Assembly (NCBI GenBank): GCA_029550345.1
Contig: JAKPHK010000082.1
Coordinates: 1 to 64,000, forward strand
From: Pseudomonadota bacterium
GTDB lineage: Bacteria > Pseudomonadota > Alphaproteobacteria > Sphingomonadales > Sphingomonadaceae
Direction: 5' to 3'
DNA length: 64,000 bases
Shown here: in pieces, positions 26,231 through 34,500 of the stretch
Layout of the letters: each line of letters opens with the position of its first letter
Numbering within the stretch: the first letter of the stretch is position 1
Notes under the pieces: generated by a model
Seen by the model: the letters and a program-made list of their open reading frames with translations, nothing else
The model's database searches: none
What the model was told of the DNA's origin: nothing
Position numbers and translations under genes: made by a program

Positions 26231-26991
26231 CCGCCGTAGCGCCCGGCCAGAGCGGCCAGCGATGCGTCATGGGTCAGGTCAAGCTGGAGCGGGGTCACCG
26301 ACACGTATCCGTCCTGTATCGCCTCAAGGTCCGTTGCGTGGCCCGCCGTATGCTCGATCCCGTGCAACCCGAACCAGAAGTAGGGATAGCCGCGCGGATC
26401 GGTTCCTTCAACCACTGATCCGCGCGCATAGTCATGAAATCCTTGGCGAACTACGCGAATTCCCCGAACCTCGGCAGCCGGGATCGCGGGGAAGTTGATG
26501 TTGACCAGGGTGCGCGGGGCAAAGGGCGCGTCAAGCAGCGGGGCAATCGCGCGAGCGCCCCATTCCTCGGCGGCGGCAAAGGGCACGCTATCGCCCATCC
26601 CCTCGCGGGCATAGACCTGGCTCAGCGCGATAGAGCGGATCCCGGCCAGCGCACCCTCGACCGCGGCGGAAACGGTGCCTGAATAGGTCACGTCGTCGCC
26701 CAGGTTGGCGCCGCGATTGACGCCTGAAAGGATCAGGTCCGGCTTGCCCGGCAGAACCTTGCGCAGCGCCATCATCACCGCGTCGGTCGGCGTGCCCGAA
26801 ACGGCAAAGCGCCGCTCGGCAAACTGACGCAGCCGGACCGGACGATTGAGCGTCAGCGAATGGCCCGCGCCGGATTGTTCCTCGGCCGGGGCGACGATCC
26901 AGATATCGTCGGAGAACTGCCGGGCGATCCGCTCCAGCACTTCCATGCCGGGTGCGTGATAGCCATCGTCGTTGGTCAGCAGGATGCGCAT
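26227..26991 (-). CDS. surE: 5'/3'-nucleotidase SurE
   Basis: SurE is a metal-dependent nucleoside monophosphatase linked to stationary-phase survival. The 254-residue product has TNDDGYHAPGM (metal-binding Asp pair), GTPTDAVMMAL, SGVNRGANLGDDVTYSGTV and the C-terminal VSVTPLQLDLTH. Its start overlaps the serS stop (TGATG) and its end overlaps the LytM gene by 4 bp, so serS-surE-LytM is one operon. Confidence 0.95.
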   Translation of the reverse strand: MRILLTNDDGYHAPGMEVLERIARQFSDDIWIVAPAEEQSGAGHSLTLNRPVRLRQFAERRFAVSGTPTDAVMMALRKVLPGKPDLILSGVNRGANLGDDVTYSGTVSAAVEGALAGIRSIALSQVYAREGMGDSVPFAAAEEWGARAIAPLLDAPFAPRTLVNINFPAIPAAEVRGIRVVRQGFHDYARGSVVEGTDPRGYPYFWFGLHGIEHTAGHATDLEAIQDGYVSVTPLQLDLTHDASLAALAGRYGG

Positions 26992-28268
26992 CAGCCCGGG
27001 ACCAGCCGGTCAATCCCGCCCATGTAGGGCAGCAGCGCCTTGGGCACGATTACCGATCCGTCTTCCTGCTGGTAGTTTTCCAGCACGGCAACAAGGGTGC
27101 GGCCTACAGCCAGACCCGATCCGTTGAGCGTGTGGACGAATTCCGTGCCCTTCGCGCCTTCCGGGCGATAGCGCGCGTTCATCCGCCGCGCCTGGAAATC
27201 GCCGCAGTTGGAGCAGGATGAAATCTCGCGGTAGGTGTCCTGCCCAGGCAGCCAGACTTCAAGGTCATAGGTCTTCTTCGCGGTAAAGCCCATGTCGCCG
27301 CTGCACAGGACGACCTTGCGATAGGGCAGATCGAGCGCCTGCAGCACCGATTCCGCCGCTGCGGTCATCCGCTCATGTTCCGCCGCGCTGTCTTCAGGCT
27401 TGCAGACGCTGACCAGCTCGACTTTTTCGAACTGGTGCTGGCGGATATAGCCGCGCGTGTCCTTGCCCGCCGCTCCGGCCTCGCTGCGGAAGCAGGGGGT
27501 AAGGGCCGTCAGGCGGATCGGCAACTGCGCCTCGGCCAGGATCTGCTCGCGCACGGAGTTGGTCAGGCTGACTTCGGCGGTGGGGATCAGCCAGCGCCCG
27601 TCGGTGGTCTGGAAGTTGTCCTCGGCAAATTTGGGGAGCTGTCCGGTGCCGAACAGCGCCTCTTCGCGAACCATCAGCGGCGTAGCGTTCTCGACATAGC
27701 CGTTCACCCCGGTCTGATGGTCGAGCATGAACTGCCCCAGCGCCCGTTGCAGCCGCGCCATCTGTCCGCGCAGGAAGGTGAAGCGCGCGCCCGAGATCAG
27801 CGCCCCGGTTTCGAAATCGAGGCCCAGTGCCGGGCCAAGATCGGCGTGTTCCCTGGGCGTGAAAGCGAATGTGCGCGGGGTGCCCCAGCGCAGCACTTCG
27901 ACGTTCTGGCTCTCATCCTCGCCTTCGGGCACGTCGGCGGCGGGCAGATTGGGGTGGCGGGCCAGCTCGTCGTTCAGGCGCTGGGTCAGCTCGCGCTCCT
28001 CGGCCTCAAGCGCGGGAAGCGTGTCCTTCAGGCTGGCGACTTCGGCCTTGAGCCTTTCGGCCTCATCCTTGTCGCCCCGGCCCATCGCCGCGCCGATCAG
28101 CTTGGAGGCATCGTTGCGGCGGCTCTGCGCCTCCTGCATCCGGGTGGCGACGGCGCGCCGCTCGCTATCGAGCGACAGGATCGCGGCGGAGAGCGGCTCC
28201 ACCCCGCGCCGGGCCAGACCGGCATCAAAGGCTTCGGGGTTTTCGCGGATGAATTTGATGTCATGCAT
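26991..28268 (-). CDS. serS: Seryl-tRNA synthetase
   Basis: SerRS charges tRNA-Ser. The 425-residue product starts [22 protein letters not shown], followed by the coiled-coil tRNA-binding arm (about 30-105). Class II motifs are present: [20 protein letters not shown] (motif 2) and [17 protein letters not shown] (motif 3), with an ending of [12 protein letters not shown]. The ATG at 28268 gives the standard start; a longer frame to 28325 is not credible. Confidence 0.96.
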   Translation of the reverse strand: MHDIKFIRENPEAFDAGLARRGVEPLSAAILSLDSERRAVATRMQEAQSRRNDASKLIGAAMGRGDKDEAERLKAEVASLKDTLPALEAEERELTQRLNDELARHPNLPAADVPEGEDESQNVEVLRWGTPRTFAFTPREHADLGPALGLDFETGALISGARFTFLRGQMARLQRALGQFMLDHQTGVNGYVENATPLMVREEALFGTGQLPKFAEDNFQTTDGRWLIPTAEVSLTNSVREQILAEAQLPIRLTALTPCFRSEAGAAGKDTRGYIRQHQFEKVELVSVCKPEDSAAEHERMTAAAESVLQALDLPYRKVVLCSGDMGFTAKKTYDLEVWLPGQDTYREISSCSNCGDFQARRMNARYRPEGAKGTEFVHTLNGSGLAVGRTLVAVLENYQQEDGSVIVPKALLPYMGGIDRLVPG

Positions 28269-28368
28269 GATGCGCGCGGCTATGCCGCTTCGGCCCTGAC
28301 GGTGCAAGGGTGGGACAGGCGCCAAACTTCACTTGAAGGTAACGCTGCCCGGTGCATAGGCTGCGGTG

Positions 28369-29784
28369 ATGAAGCGCAGACTTGCCCTGCTGTCCCTTGC
28401 CGCGCTGGGCGGCCTTTCGGCTCTGGCCTTGCAGGCCGGGCGCGGGGTGGCGGCTGCGGGCGCGGCGGAGCAGGGGCCGCCGCTCCAGCCGATCGCGCCG
28501 CAACCGGCCACGGCGGGCACCTATCCGTTCTATATGCCGATGCAGGGGCTGCGCCGCCCGGCCAACCGCCTGTTCGTGAAGTGCGATGCCTCACGCCGGG
28601 CCGGACGCGAAGTCTGGGGCGGGCGCAGCGCCGAGGAACTGGGCGGACGGGCCGAGGGCGGGTTCGAGATTGTCTATGAAGCGAACGACAGCGCCGGGAA
28701 CCCCTGCGTCTATCCGTTCTCGCCGTGGCTGCCGCAGATCGTCGGGGGGCTGAATGGCACACAATACATCCTGCGCTCATCGATCCCCGGGCGGCGGGTG
28801 ACGTTCCGCACCAGCGATGAATGGGCCTCGATCACGCCGCGCATCCTCGATTTCGGGCCGAACCGGGTCCATTTTGAAATGGCGGACATCGAACTCGATT
28901 TCCCCGGCGCGATCCAGACCAAGGGCGGCCTGCACCTTGAGGCTTATGGCGGCACCGGTCCGGGCCTGTTCACCGCCGTGATCCGCCGGTCCAAGATCTT
29001 CGGCGGCAAGAACGCGCTGTTTGTGCCGAGCGGGCAGACCATGCTCTATGTCGAGGACAGCGAATTCACCGGCAATGTTGGCACCAATGTCGATCAGGAA
29101 CACACCACCTACATCAACGGCATTCTGGTTTCGCACTTGCGCAATTCGGTTTGGCGCGGGCAGCGGGCCGGGGGCAACGTGGCGAGCGGGCACCAGCTCA
29201 AGGACAAGTCCTACCTGCGGGTCTATGAAGACCTGACCGTGATCAACACCCCCAACGGCGGGCCGCCATCGGCCATGCCGCTGGTCGATATCACCGCCTA
29301 TGGCTTTACCTGGGCCAACAACCTGCATCTGAAACGGATGGCCCCGCTGCAATCGCCGCGCGATACGCTGGTCGATCTGCGCACCGCGATCGTCTATGGC
29401 GCGCCGGGGCTTTATCCCTGGCCGCTGACGGTGAACCCCGGCTGGAAGATGCCCGCCGCACCGCTGGGCGCGCTCGATCAGGTCTATCTTTCGGTGTTCT
29501 TTAACACCACCGCCGACGGTTTCCGCACCGAACCCCACGTCTTCGCGCTGCGCCCGCAAGGCACGCGGGTGGTGCCCGGCGGAACCGCGGTTGAAGGGAG
29601 CGAGTTTACCAGCCGCGGCCAGCAGCGGATGGTCTCGCTGGCATTTGGAACCGAGGGGAAGTTTTCGCGGGTCTATTCGAACGAAGGCTGGACCTTCACC
29701 AATCCGCGCCTGCCTGCCGGAGCCGAATGGGTCGCCGACCGCGACGCCTTTATCCGCCACGCGCTGGGCCTGATCGGAAGGTAA
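28369..29784 (+). CDS. Secreted protein with right-handed beta-helix character
   Basis: The 471-residue product begins with a signal-type sequence (MKRRLALLSLAALGGLSALAL and a following Ala-rich stretch). It lacks a catalytic motif I recognise. The middle has short hydrophobic/Asn/Gly repeats (PNRVHFEMADIELDF, VIRRSKIFGGKNALFV, YVEDSEFTGNVGTNV, HLRNSVWRG) spaced about 20-25 residues, the pattern of a right-handed parallel beta-helix such as pectate-lyase-like proteins. Function is unknown; binding or cutting of polysaccharide is a guess. A GTG one codon earlier is an alternative start. It is the last core gene before the tRNA-Val element. Confidence 0.7.
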   Translation: MKRRLALLSLAALGGLSALALQAGRGVAAAGAAEQGPPLQPIAPQPATAGTYPFYMPMQGLRRPANRLFVKCDASRRAGREVWGGRSAEELGGRAEGGFEIVYEANDSAGNPCVYPFSPWLPQIVGGLNGTQYILRSSIPGRRVTFRTSDEWASITPRILDFGPNRVHFEMADIELDFPGAIQTKGGLHLEAYGGTGPGLFTAVIRRSKIFGGKNALFVPSGQTMLYVEDSEFTGNVGTNVDQEHTTYINGILVSHLRNSVWRGQRAGGNVASGHQLKDKSYLRVYEDLTVINTPNGGPPSAMPLVDITAYGFTWANNLHLKRMAPLQSPRDTLVDLRTAIVYGAPGLYPWPLTVNPGWKMPAAPLGALDQVYLSVFFNTTADGFRTEPHVFALRPQGTRVVPGGTAVEGSEFTSRGQQRMVSLAFGTEGKFSRVYSNEGWTFTNPRLPAGAEWVADRDAFIRHALGLIGR

Positions 29785-29802
29785 GGGGAGCCGCCGAGTG
29801 AA

Positions 29803-29852
29803 TGGTGGGCGCGACAGGGATTGAACCTGTGACCCCACCCGTGTGAAGGGTG
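29803..29852 (-). repeat. Displaced 3' end of tRNA-Val (attachment-site copy)
   Basis: These 50 bases match 34501-34550 exactly and cover the tRNA-Val anticodon stem-loop through CCA. Beyond 29852 the identity stops and no 5' half exists, so it is not a functional tRNA. Confidence 0.92.
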
Positions 29853-29970
29853 GATCACTCTGCCATCAGGTGCCTTTGTTGTTACTGTTGTTCTTGCCAT
29901 TCCGGCACTTAGCTAAAATACGTGTTTTAGCCGTTTTTGAGTGTTTCCGGGAGATAAATCCGTTCCCGGT

Positions 29971-30039
29971 GGGGATTCAGTGGGGTGGAAATCCCGACAC
30001 ATTCATGGTATAATACTTCTATGCCCCACTGGATTCCCC
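29971..30039 (+). promoter_or_regulatory. Integrase promoter inside an inverted repeat
   Basis: GGGGATTCAGTGGGG (29971-29985) and CCCCACTGGATTCCCC (30024-30039) form an imperfect inverted repeat. Between them TGGTATAAT (30006-30014) is an extended -10 box with a consensus TATAAT; no strong -35 is visible. The arrangement suggests that a repressor, or integrase arm-site binding, controls this promoter. The integrase ATG is 80 bp downstream. Confidence 0.55.
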
Positions 30040-30093
30040 ACTGACGGAATCGCGGAATTCGGGCAATCCCCACACTGTATCGACGGAGGATGT

Positions 30094-31350
30094 ATGGCTG
30101 AGCAACGCCGCCCCAAGGGCCGCCCTGGGCGTTACGCAAAGTTCGAGATTTTCGAGGCTTCGTTGCCCGATCAAATGACCAAGCGACCACTCTATTTCGA
30201 CGGCATTGGCTTCTTCAAAGGTGCCAATGGCTGCACCGTTTGGGTCAAGCTCAAGCTCCCTCGCGGGGGTATGTTCAAGGGGCGAAGTATCCCTCCCGGT
30301 GGAGCCGTGGAAATGAAGCTGGGCAAGCGGGCATCATGGCCGTGGCCCGAACTGATCGCCGAGCGTGATCGGTTGCAAGGGCTGGCGGATCGCGGCGAGC
30401 CTTTGGAGGAGGTTACAGTGCCAACGTTTGGCAAGTATGCCGATGAGTGGTTGGAGCGGAAGAAGACCCAGCTGCGCAGCTTTGGAGTGACCAAGGGCAA
30501 CGTCAACACCGCCCTCAAGCCAACCTTTGGCAGCAAGGCGCTGAACGCAATCACCGTTGCCGACCTCAACAAGTGGATTGGCAAGCAAAGCGCCAGTCTC
30601 AAGCCGTCCTCTGTCCAGCGGCAGCTCAACACCTTCAATTCGATCATGAACAGTGCGCTAAGTGAAGGCCTTATAAACGAAAACCCCTATGCAAAGGCTC
30701 ATCGGGTCAAGGGGATCGAGGAGAGGCAGCGCTTCATTACCGAAAGCGAATACAAGAAAATCCTGTCCACAGTCGATCGCATCGAACGGAAGCAGGAAAA
30801 AGAGAAGGACAGTAAACCGCACCAGCTTCGCGGCTGGCTCAAGCCCTATATCGAATGGGCCTATGAGTCCGGAATGCGCCGGGCCGAAATCCTGAATCTC
30901 ACCTGGGCCAATATCCGGACGCTGGAGGGCCAGATGGCGAAAGTGGAGGTTCGCAACACGAAAACCTCCAATCCACGTTACGTGACCTGCACGGGCAAAA
31001 TGGAGGCCATTCTAAAGACCTTGGCAGCATTGGATCGCGAAGAGGGCGACAACCGCCTGTTTCCTGTCTCAATGACCACCCTGAAGCGCGCCCTGACCCG
31101 GCTTTGGAAGCAATGCGGCGTCGAAGACGTCCGGTTACACGACATGCGCCGCACTCACGCCACCCTCTTGATGGAGATGAACATTGATCCTCGCACCGTT
31201 GCGGGGCGTCTCGGTCACACCGGCACCGGAATGTTGGCGAAGCGGTACGCCGTCAATCGCGGCGATGAATTCGCGGCAGGACTCTTTGGCCAGCGGAGTG
31301 CTGGAAAGGCGGAAAGTCCGGCAGCCGAGCCGGGTGAATCAGCCGGTTGA
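30094..31350 (+). CDS. int: Tyrosine recombinase integrase
   Basis: The 418-residue integrase should excise and insert the element at the 3' end of tRNA-Val. It has an N-terminal arm-binding region, a core-binding SAM-like domain (FGKYADEWLERKKTQ to NTFNSIMNSALSEG) and the catalytic domain with the active residues: Arg in SGMRRAEILNLTW, His-x-x-Arg in LHDMRRTHATLL, His in RLGHTGTGML and Tyr in KRYAV. The domain looks complete, so the element may still be mobile. The ATG at 30094 has GGAGG four bases upstream; a longer frame from 29941 is not credible. Recombination at a tRNA is inferred from the flanking repeats. Confidence 0.95.
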   Translation: MAEQRRPKGRPGRYAKFEIFEASLPDQMTKRPLYFDGIGFFKGANGCTVWVKLKLPRGGMFKGRSIPPGGAVEMKLGKRASWPWPELIAERDRLQGLADRGEPLEEVTVPTFGKYADEWLERKKTQLRSFGVTKGNVNTALKPTFGSKALNAITVADLNKWIGKQSASLKPSSVQRQLNTFNSIMNSALSEGLINENPYAKAHRVKGIEERQRFITESEYKKILSTVDRIERKQEKEKDSKPHQLRGWLKPYIEWAYESGMRRAEILNLTWANIRTLEGQMAKVEVRNTKTSNPRYVTCTGKMEAILKTLAALDREEGDNRLFPVSMTTLKRALTRLWKQCGVEDVRLHDMRRTHATLLMEMNIDPRTVAGRLGHTGTGMLAKRYAVNRGDEFAAGLFGQRSAGKAESPAAEPGESAG

Positions 31351-31403
31351 TTGCGCTGCTCCATCAGGGTCTATCATGTGGCCCGGTTGGCTGAATGGCT
31401 GAT

Positions 31404-31447
31404 TTCTGTCGATTATTCTTGACAGAATGGAACAAATAGTGTACAAT
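31404..31447 (+). promoter_or_regulatory. Consensus sigma-70 promoter with overlapping palindrome
   Basis: TTGACA (31419-31424) and TACAAT (31442-31447) are separated by exactly 17 bp. A TTCTGTC/GACAGAA dyad (31404-31410 and 31421-31427) overlaps the -35 box, which fits a repressor site. A 129-bp leader with a hairpin (31517-31547) runs to the AlpA-like gene. The ribosome site AAGGAG is at 31565-31570. The promoter drives the AlpA-like gene and probably the genes after it. Confidence 0.75.
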
Positions 31448-31576
31448 ATTGAAGTAAGGTCGGAACTCGATCTCTTGATTTCCGCATTTACCGCCTACCC
31501 CACCTGAGCATCTGACCACCCGTGCGAAGCCTGCCTTCGTGCGGGTGATTCCGCTCGCAACGATAAGGAGAAGCTC

Positions 31577-31780
31577 ATGTCAATTGAGCCCGCATTCTAC
31601 ACCGATAAAGATGTTGCCCGTCGCTTCAGTATGTCGCCGTCCTGGGTCCGTGGACAGCGGCACAAGCGCAAGACAGGGCAAGATCATGTCCTCACTTTGA
31701 ATCCAAGATTCATCGGTTCCTGCCCCCGCTACGTCCGAGCCGAAGTTGAGGCCCTTGTTTCACAGCTGATGGGGGAGTGA
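31577..31780 (+). CDS. AlpA-like/excisionase-type DNA-binding protein
   Basis: The 67-residue product has a MerR-type winged-helix start: YTDKDVARRFSMSPSWVRGQ, with the second helix SPSWVRGQRHKR as recognition helix. This is the AlpA/excisionase fold used by integrative elements to control integrase or excision. It has its own promoter and a good ribosome site (spacing 6). It follows int by 226 bp. No direct evidence shows which target it binds. Confidence 0.7.
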   Translation: MSIEPAFYTDKDVARRFSMSPSWVRGQRHKRKTGQDHVLTLNPRFIGSCPRYVRAEVEALVSQLMGE

Positions 31781-31785
31781 GGATC

Positions 31786-32055
31786 ATGGGACTTTGGGAA
31801 GATATTGTCGCATCGCTCGACATTGAGCCGACCAACGAGGCGCAACGTCCAGCCGAGGCCGTTTGTCCAAGCCTGCATCCCCGTGGTGATGAAAATCGGC
31901 CGGTCAAAGCATCATCACCCGGTCGAGGAACCTTTTTTGATGAGCATATCGACGTGCGCGACCCCGAAGGGGGGCAGCTTGTGGAGCGGCTCATTGAGGC
32001 CTTCGACACAGTGCGCCCCAAACTCGCAGCCCAAGAAGCGCAAGCGGCACCGTGA
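31786..32055 (+). CDS. Hypothetical 89-residue protein of the element
   Basis: The product starts MGLWEDIVASLDIEPTNEAQ and ends with an acidic helical part (GGQLVERLIEAFDTVRPKL). I do not recognise it. A GTG at 31777 is an alternative start that overlaps the AlpA-like stop codon; either way the genes are cotranscribed. The mid-region CPSLHPRGDENRPVK is polar and may be disordered. The gene's end overlaps the probable start of the next reading frame by a few bases. Confidence 0.6.
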   Translation: MGLWEDIVASLDIEPTNEAQRPAEAVCPSLHPRGDENRPVKASSPGRGTFFDEHIDVRDPEGGQLVERLIEAFDTVRPKLAAQEAQAAP

Positions 32056-32059
32056 ATTA

Positions 32060-32653
32060 TTGAAGCTCCGGCTTCGTAGGATCGCTGCGAATGCGCTGCG
32101 GGGGTATTTCTACCGTGATCCCGCATCTATCCTATATTACAGTGCGTCGTCGAGCACGGCCTATGATGACAAGCCGAGCTGGATGAAGAACGGAGCGCTC
32201 CGCAAAGCCGTTGATGCACTGGCCGACGCCGGATTGGTCCGAAAAATCCCCGGGAAGAAAATGCCCCGCAACTCTGCGACGAGGTCTTGGACATCGTCAT
32301 TCTGGGCGACCGATGAACTGGTCTGCATGGCGATGGAGTGCGGTGTTACGGCGCAATCAATCGAACGGCGAATGCCGAGCGATGCCTTGGTCCAACTTTA
32401 CGCCCCAAAGCCCAGAGCCAATTTTGAGTGGGCCAGTAAGGATTTGATCCGACCAGCAAAGGGCAGGCGCATCCCGTTCAATCCGACTGCGGAAACTGAG
32501 GGTTGGCGGCGATCAATTCCGCCTATCGACAAAGGAACATTGCACTCGGCTTGTCGCCTGCCGAATTGGCATTGTGGCTGATCGAGTGGAACGCCAGACC
32601 GCCATTCAAAGCCGCCAAATTCCTGCTGGTCCAGTCGCATACCAACAACTGAA
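32060..32653 (+). pseudogene. Frameshifted replication-type protein
   Basis: The product begins LKLRLRRIAANALRGYFYR and continues through a winged-helix-like part (PSWMKNGALRKAVDALADAG, LVRKIPGKK). After ETEGW the frame ends wrongly with a poor-looking stretch, while the other frame from about 32506 gives a convincing continuation: AAINSAYRQRNIALGLSPAE and LALWLIEWNARPPFK to a stop at 32651-32653. One missing base near 32505 explains it. The start is uncertain; the TTG at 32060 is a guess. Similarity to replication initiators of small elements is an impression, not proven. Its 3' end overlaps the minus-strand membrane gene. Confidence 0.55.
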
Positions 32654-32954
32654 CAAAGGTTAGTGCGAGCACCGCTGGCAGCATGATCCATGACCTGCCG
32701 TGGACAATTACGAAAAGTGATGGGAGCACGACCAGGCCTGACAGCCACGCGACGGTATGGATAGACCTGAGGGCTGCCACCCCCAATCTCCTGACCAAAA
32801 GATCGGCTTTAAGGCGGGCCAGACCGGGATTAGCAGCCTCGATGGCCTTGGCGCGATCATTCCACTTATCGAAAAGCCATGCCAGCAGCAGGATTTGCCC
32901 AAAGAACAGACCTATCACCGCAGCGCCACCGAAAAGAATGGAGAAAGCGGGCAA
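32523..32954 (-). CDS. Membrane protein of the element cargo
   Basis: The 143-residue protein has a signal-anchor helix (ILFGGAAVIGLFFGQILLLAW), a charged cytoplasmic stretch (DKWNDRAKAIEAANPG) and two more hydrophobic helices (WLSGLVVLPSLFVIVHG and MLPAVLALTFVQLLVC). No domain is recognised. The C-terminal part is antisense to the end of the replication-type gene, which makes the exact stop of one or the other uncertain. It lies last in a minus-strand group of three. Confidence 0.6.
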   Translation of the reverse strand: MPAFSILFGGAAVIGLFFGQILLLAWLFDKWNDRAKAIEAANPGLARLKADLLVRRLGVAALRSIHTVAWLSGLVVLPSLFVIVHGRSWIMLPAVLALTFVQLLVCDWTSRNLAALNGGLAFHSISHNANSAGDKPSAMFLCR

Positions 32955-32959
32955 CGTCG

Positions 32960-33322
32960 TTATTCCTCTTCCTCAGATGCTTGTTCGGCGTAGGCCTTAC
33001 AGCCTTCGATGAAGCTCCAACTCTTGCCTCCGCAGTTGTCCGGGTCGGTAATGCCCTTTTCTTCCGCCCAAGCGTATCCGGCTTCGTGACCGCTACAGTC
33101 TTGTGTGCATCCCTGACCGGCGAAGGTGCCGCGCGAACCGTCCAAGGCGTCACGCCGCGTATCGAATTCCTCATATGTTTCACCGGCGATTGTCTCTGTT
33201 TCATCTGCCGCCTGGCCTTCGTCGGAACAGGCGGTCGTAGCGATTAATACAATCGTGAGGAGCGCCGCCGTTTTGACATCCGACAGCGGGCGTTTGGTCG
33301 CATCTGGCTTGGATTTGGTCAT
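32960..33322 (-). CDS. Small Cys-rich lipoprotein
   Basis: The 120-residue product has an N-terminal basic region, a hydrophobic stretch and the lipobox TTAC (Cys 32). The mature part is acidic and has four Cys in GQGCTQDCSGHEAGYAWAEE, then DPDNCGGKS and FIEGCKAYAEQ, probably two disulfides. The GCTxDCSGHEAGYxWA block looks like a family that I have seen in sphingomonads, but I cannot name it. It starts 4 bp into the end of the upstream membrane gene (ATGA overlap), so the two are translated together. Confidence 0.7.
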   Translation of the reverse strand: MTKSKPDATKRPLSDVKTAALLTIVLIATTACSDEGQAADETETIAGETYEEFDTRRDALDGSRGTFAGQGCTQDCSGHEAGYAWAEEKGITDPDNCGGKSWSFIEGCKAYAEQASEEEE

Positions 33323-33759
33323 GCGAAGGCGTCAATGCGTTCCTCGGTATCGGAGCCTTTGAGCATCAGTGCGAAAAAAGCGATTTTGACCAGCAGAAGG
33401 CCGATTATCGCAGCAATCACCAACCCCTTGCGATCTTCCCCAAATCCATCGCGGCAACGTGCGAGACCGACGATACCCAGTGCATAGCCAAGAATGCCAC
33501 AGGATGCCTGTTCAAACAGCATTCGGGGCCAAGCCGCTGCATCCGTGGCGCTTGGCAGGAAGGCGCGGGAAGCGGCTTCCAGTCCCGTGAAGACGACCAA
33601 AATCAAAATCGAGTAGCCCAAGAAGGGCAGGCGACGCAGTTTGAAAGTCTGTCGGTCGCTAACGATTGCGATCGCGCAGCCGATGAGGATCATCAAGCTG
33701 TAGAAAAGCAATCTGCCGTCTTCCGACGCGAAGTAGTCGCGAGCAAGGCTCTCAATCAT
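33319..33759 (-). CDS. Four-helix membrane protein of the element cargo
   Basis: The 146-residue product (start MIESLARDYF, ribosome site AAAGGAA) has hydrophobic segments LLFYSLMILIGCAIAIV, FLGYSILILVVFTGLEA, SCGILGYALGIVGLA and GLVIAAIIGLLLVKIAFFALM. I do not recognise the family. A longer frame to 33810 exists but lacks a ribosome site. It is the first gene of the minus-strand cargo and is divergent to the Xre regulator, with the palindrome at 33878 between them. Confidence 0.6.
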   Translation of the reverse strand: MIESLARDYFASEDGRLLFYSLMILIGCAIAIVSDRQTFKLRRLPFLGYSILILVVFTGLEAASRAFLPSATDAAAWPRMLFEQASCGILGYALGIVGLARCRDGFGEDRKGLVIAAIIGLLLVKIAFFALMLKGSDTEERIDAFA

Positions 33760-33877
33760 CGTAGTTCCTTTCTTCTGGCGACTTTCCCCAACTCCATCAT
33801 CCTGATTCACTGCACTATGGGCATCACCGTCTCATCAATCTCGGTGCGGTTCAGGAAATTCCGCCAGTCATATGAGT

Positions 33878-33894
33878 GTCCCCATTATGGGGAC
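33878..33894. promoter_or_regulatory. Perfect palindrome, candidate Xre operator
   Basis: GTCCCC-ATTAT-GGGGAC lies between the divergent cargo operon and the Xre gene, 53 bp before the latter. A GCCCCC/GGGGGC hairpin (33917-33940) follows just before the start codon. The first is a plausible operator for the adjacent repressor. Confidence 0.55.
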
Positions 33895-33946
33895 GGAGGT
33901 GTTTCCATATACTTAAGCCCCCGGTTCCAGCATTGGGGGCGGGTTG

Positions 33947-34207
33947 ATGCAGCGTGGATGGGTGGTTTCTCCCGAATATCGGGTAGCGATCACCTCGCTG
34001 AAAGATGCTCGCATTGAGCTTAGTATTTCTCAGCGCGAATTGGCGCGACGGCTCGGTAAGCCGCCTTCATTCGTCAACAAGATCGAGCAGCTCGAACGGC
34101 GCTTGGATATTCTTGAGTTCATCTCGATTGCCGAAGCGATGGGGTTGAAGTCTGAAGACTTGCTCGTCCGTTTGCGAGGTTTGCTGCCCGAAGTCATATC
34201 CATCTAG
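33947..34207 (+). CDS. Xre-type helix-turn-helix regulator
   Basis: The 86-residue product has a standard Xre domain: SLKDARIELSISQRELARRL, GKPPSFVNKIEQLERRLDIL and EFISIAEAMGLKSEDLLVRL. It is the likely repressor of the element's genes. The ATG at 33947 is used; a GTG further in is also possible. The following 293 bp (34208-34500) contain no gene; a GATTGAA/TTCAATC hairpin at 34242-34268 and several GGGG-containing motifs may be integrase arm sites. Confidence 0.8.
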   Translation: MQRGWVVSPEYRVAITSLKDARIELSISQRELARRLGKPPSFVNKIEQLERRLDILEFISIAEAMGLKSEDLLVRLRGLLPEVISI

Positions 34208-34500
34208 GTGCGCGAAGCAGCACTGATCGGGCAAAGTTCAAGGATTGAATTTTTTCAAATTTTTCAATCGCCCCGTAGGCTGACTTCAACCCAGCCGCAG
34301 GACAAATGATTTCATCCCTCCCCCCTCCATCGGGGGCTTGGATTTGCCCGCCAGCATGGGGAAATTGGCGGTTAGCAGCTAAGGTCGATTCTTCCAACCG
34401 GAGGCGAATCCGATGTTGCATAACTTCTCAAGGAAGTGGGGATATGGTGGGGCGCGAGGGAATGGAAGTGGGCCACTGTCTTCTAAGTCATTGAAAACAG

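Noticed and set aside
29803..29878. Second tRNA-Val gene
   Set aside because: Only the 3' half is present; identity ends at 29852 and no cloverleaf can form.
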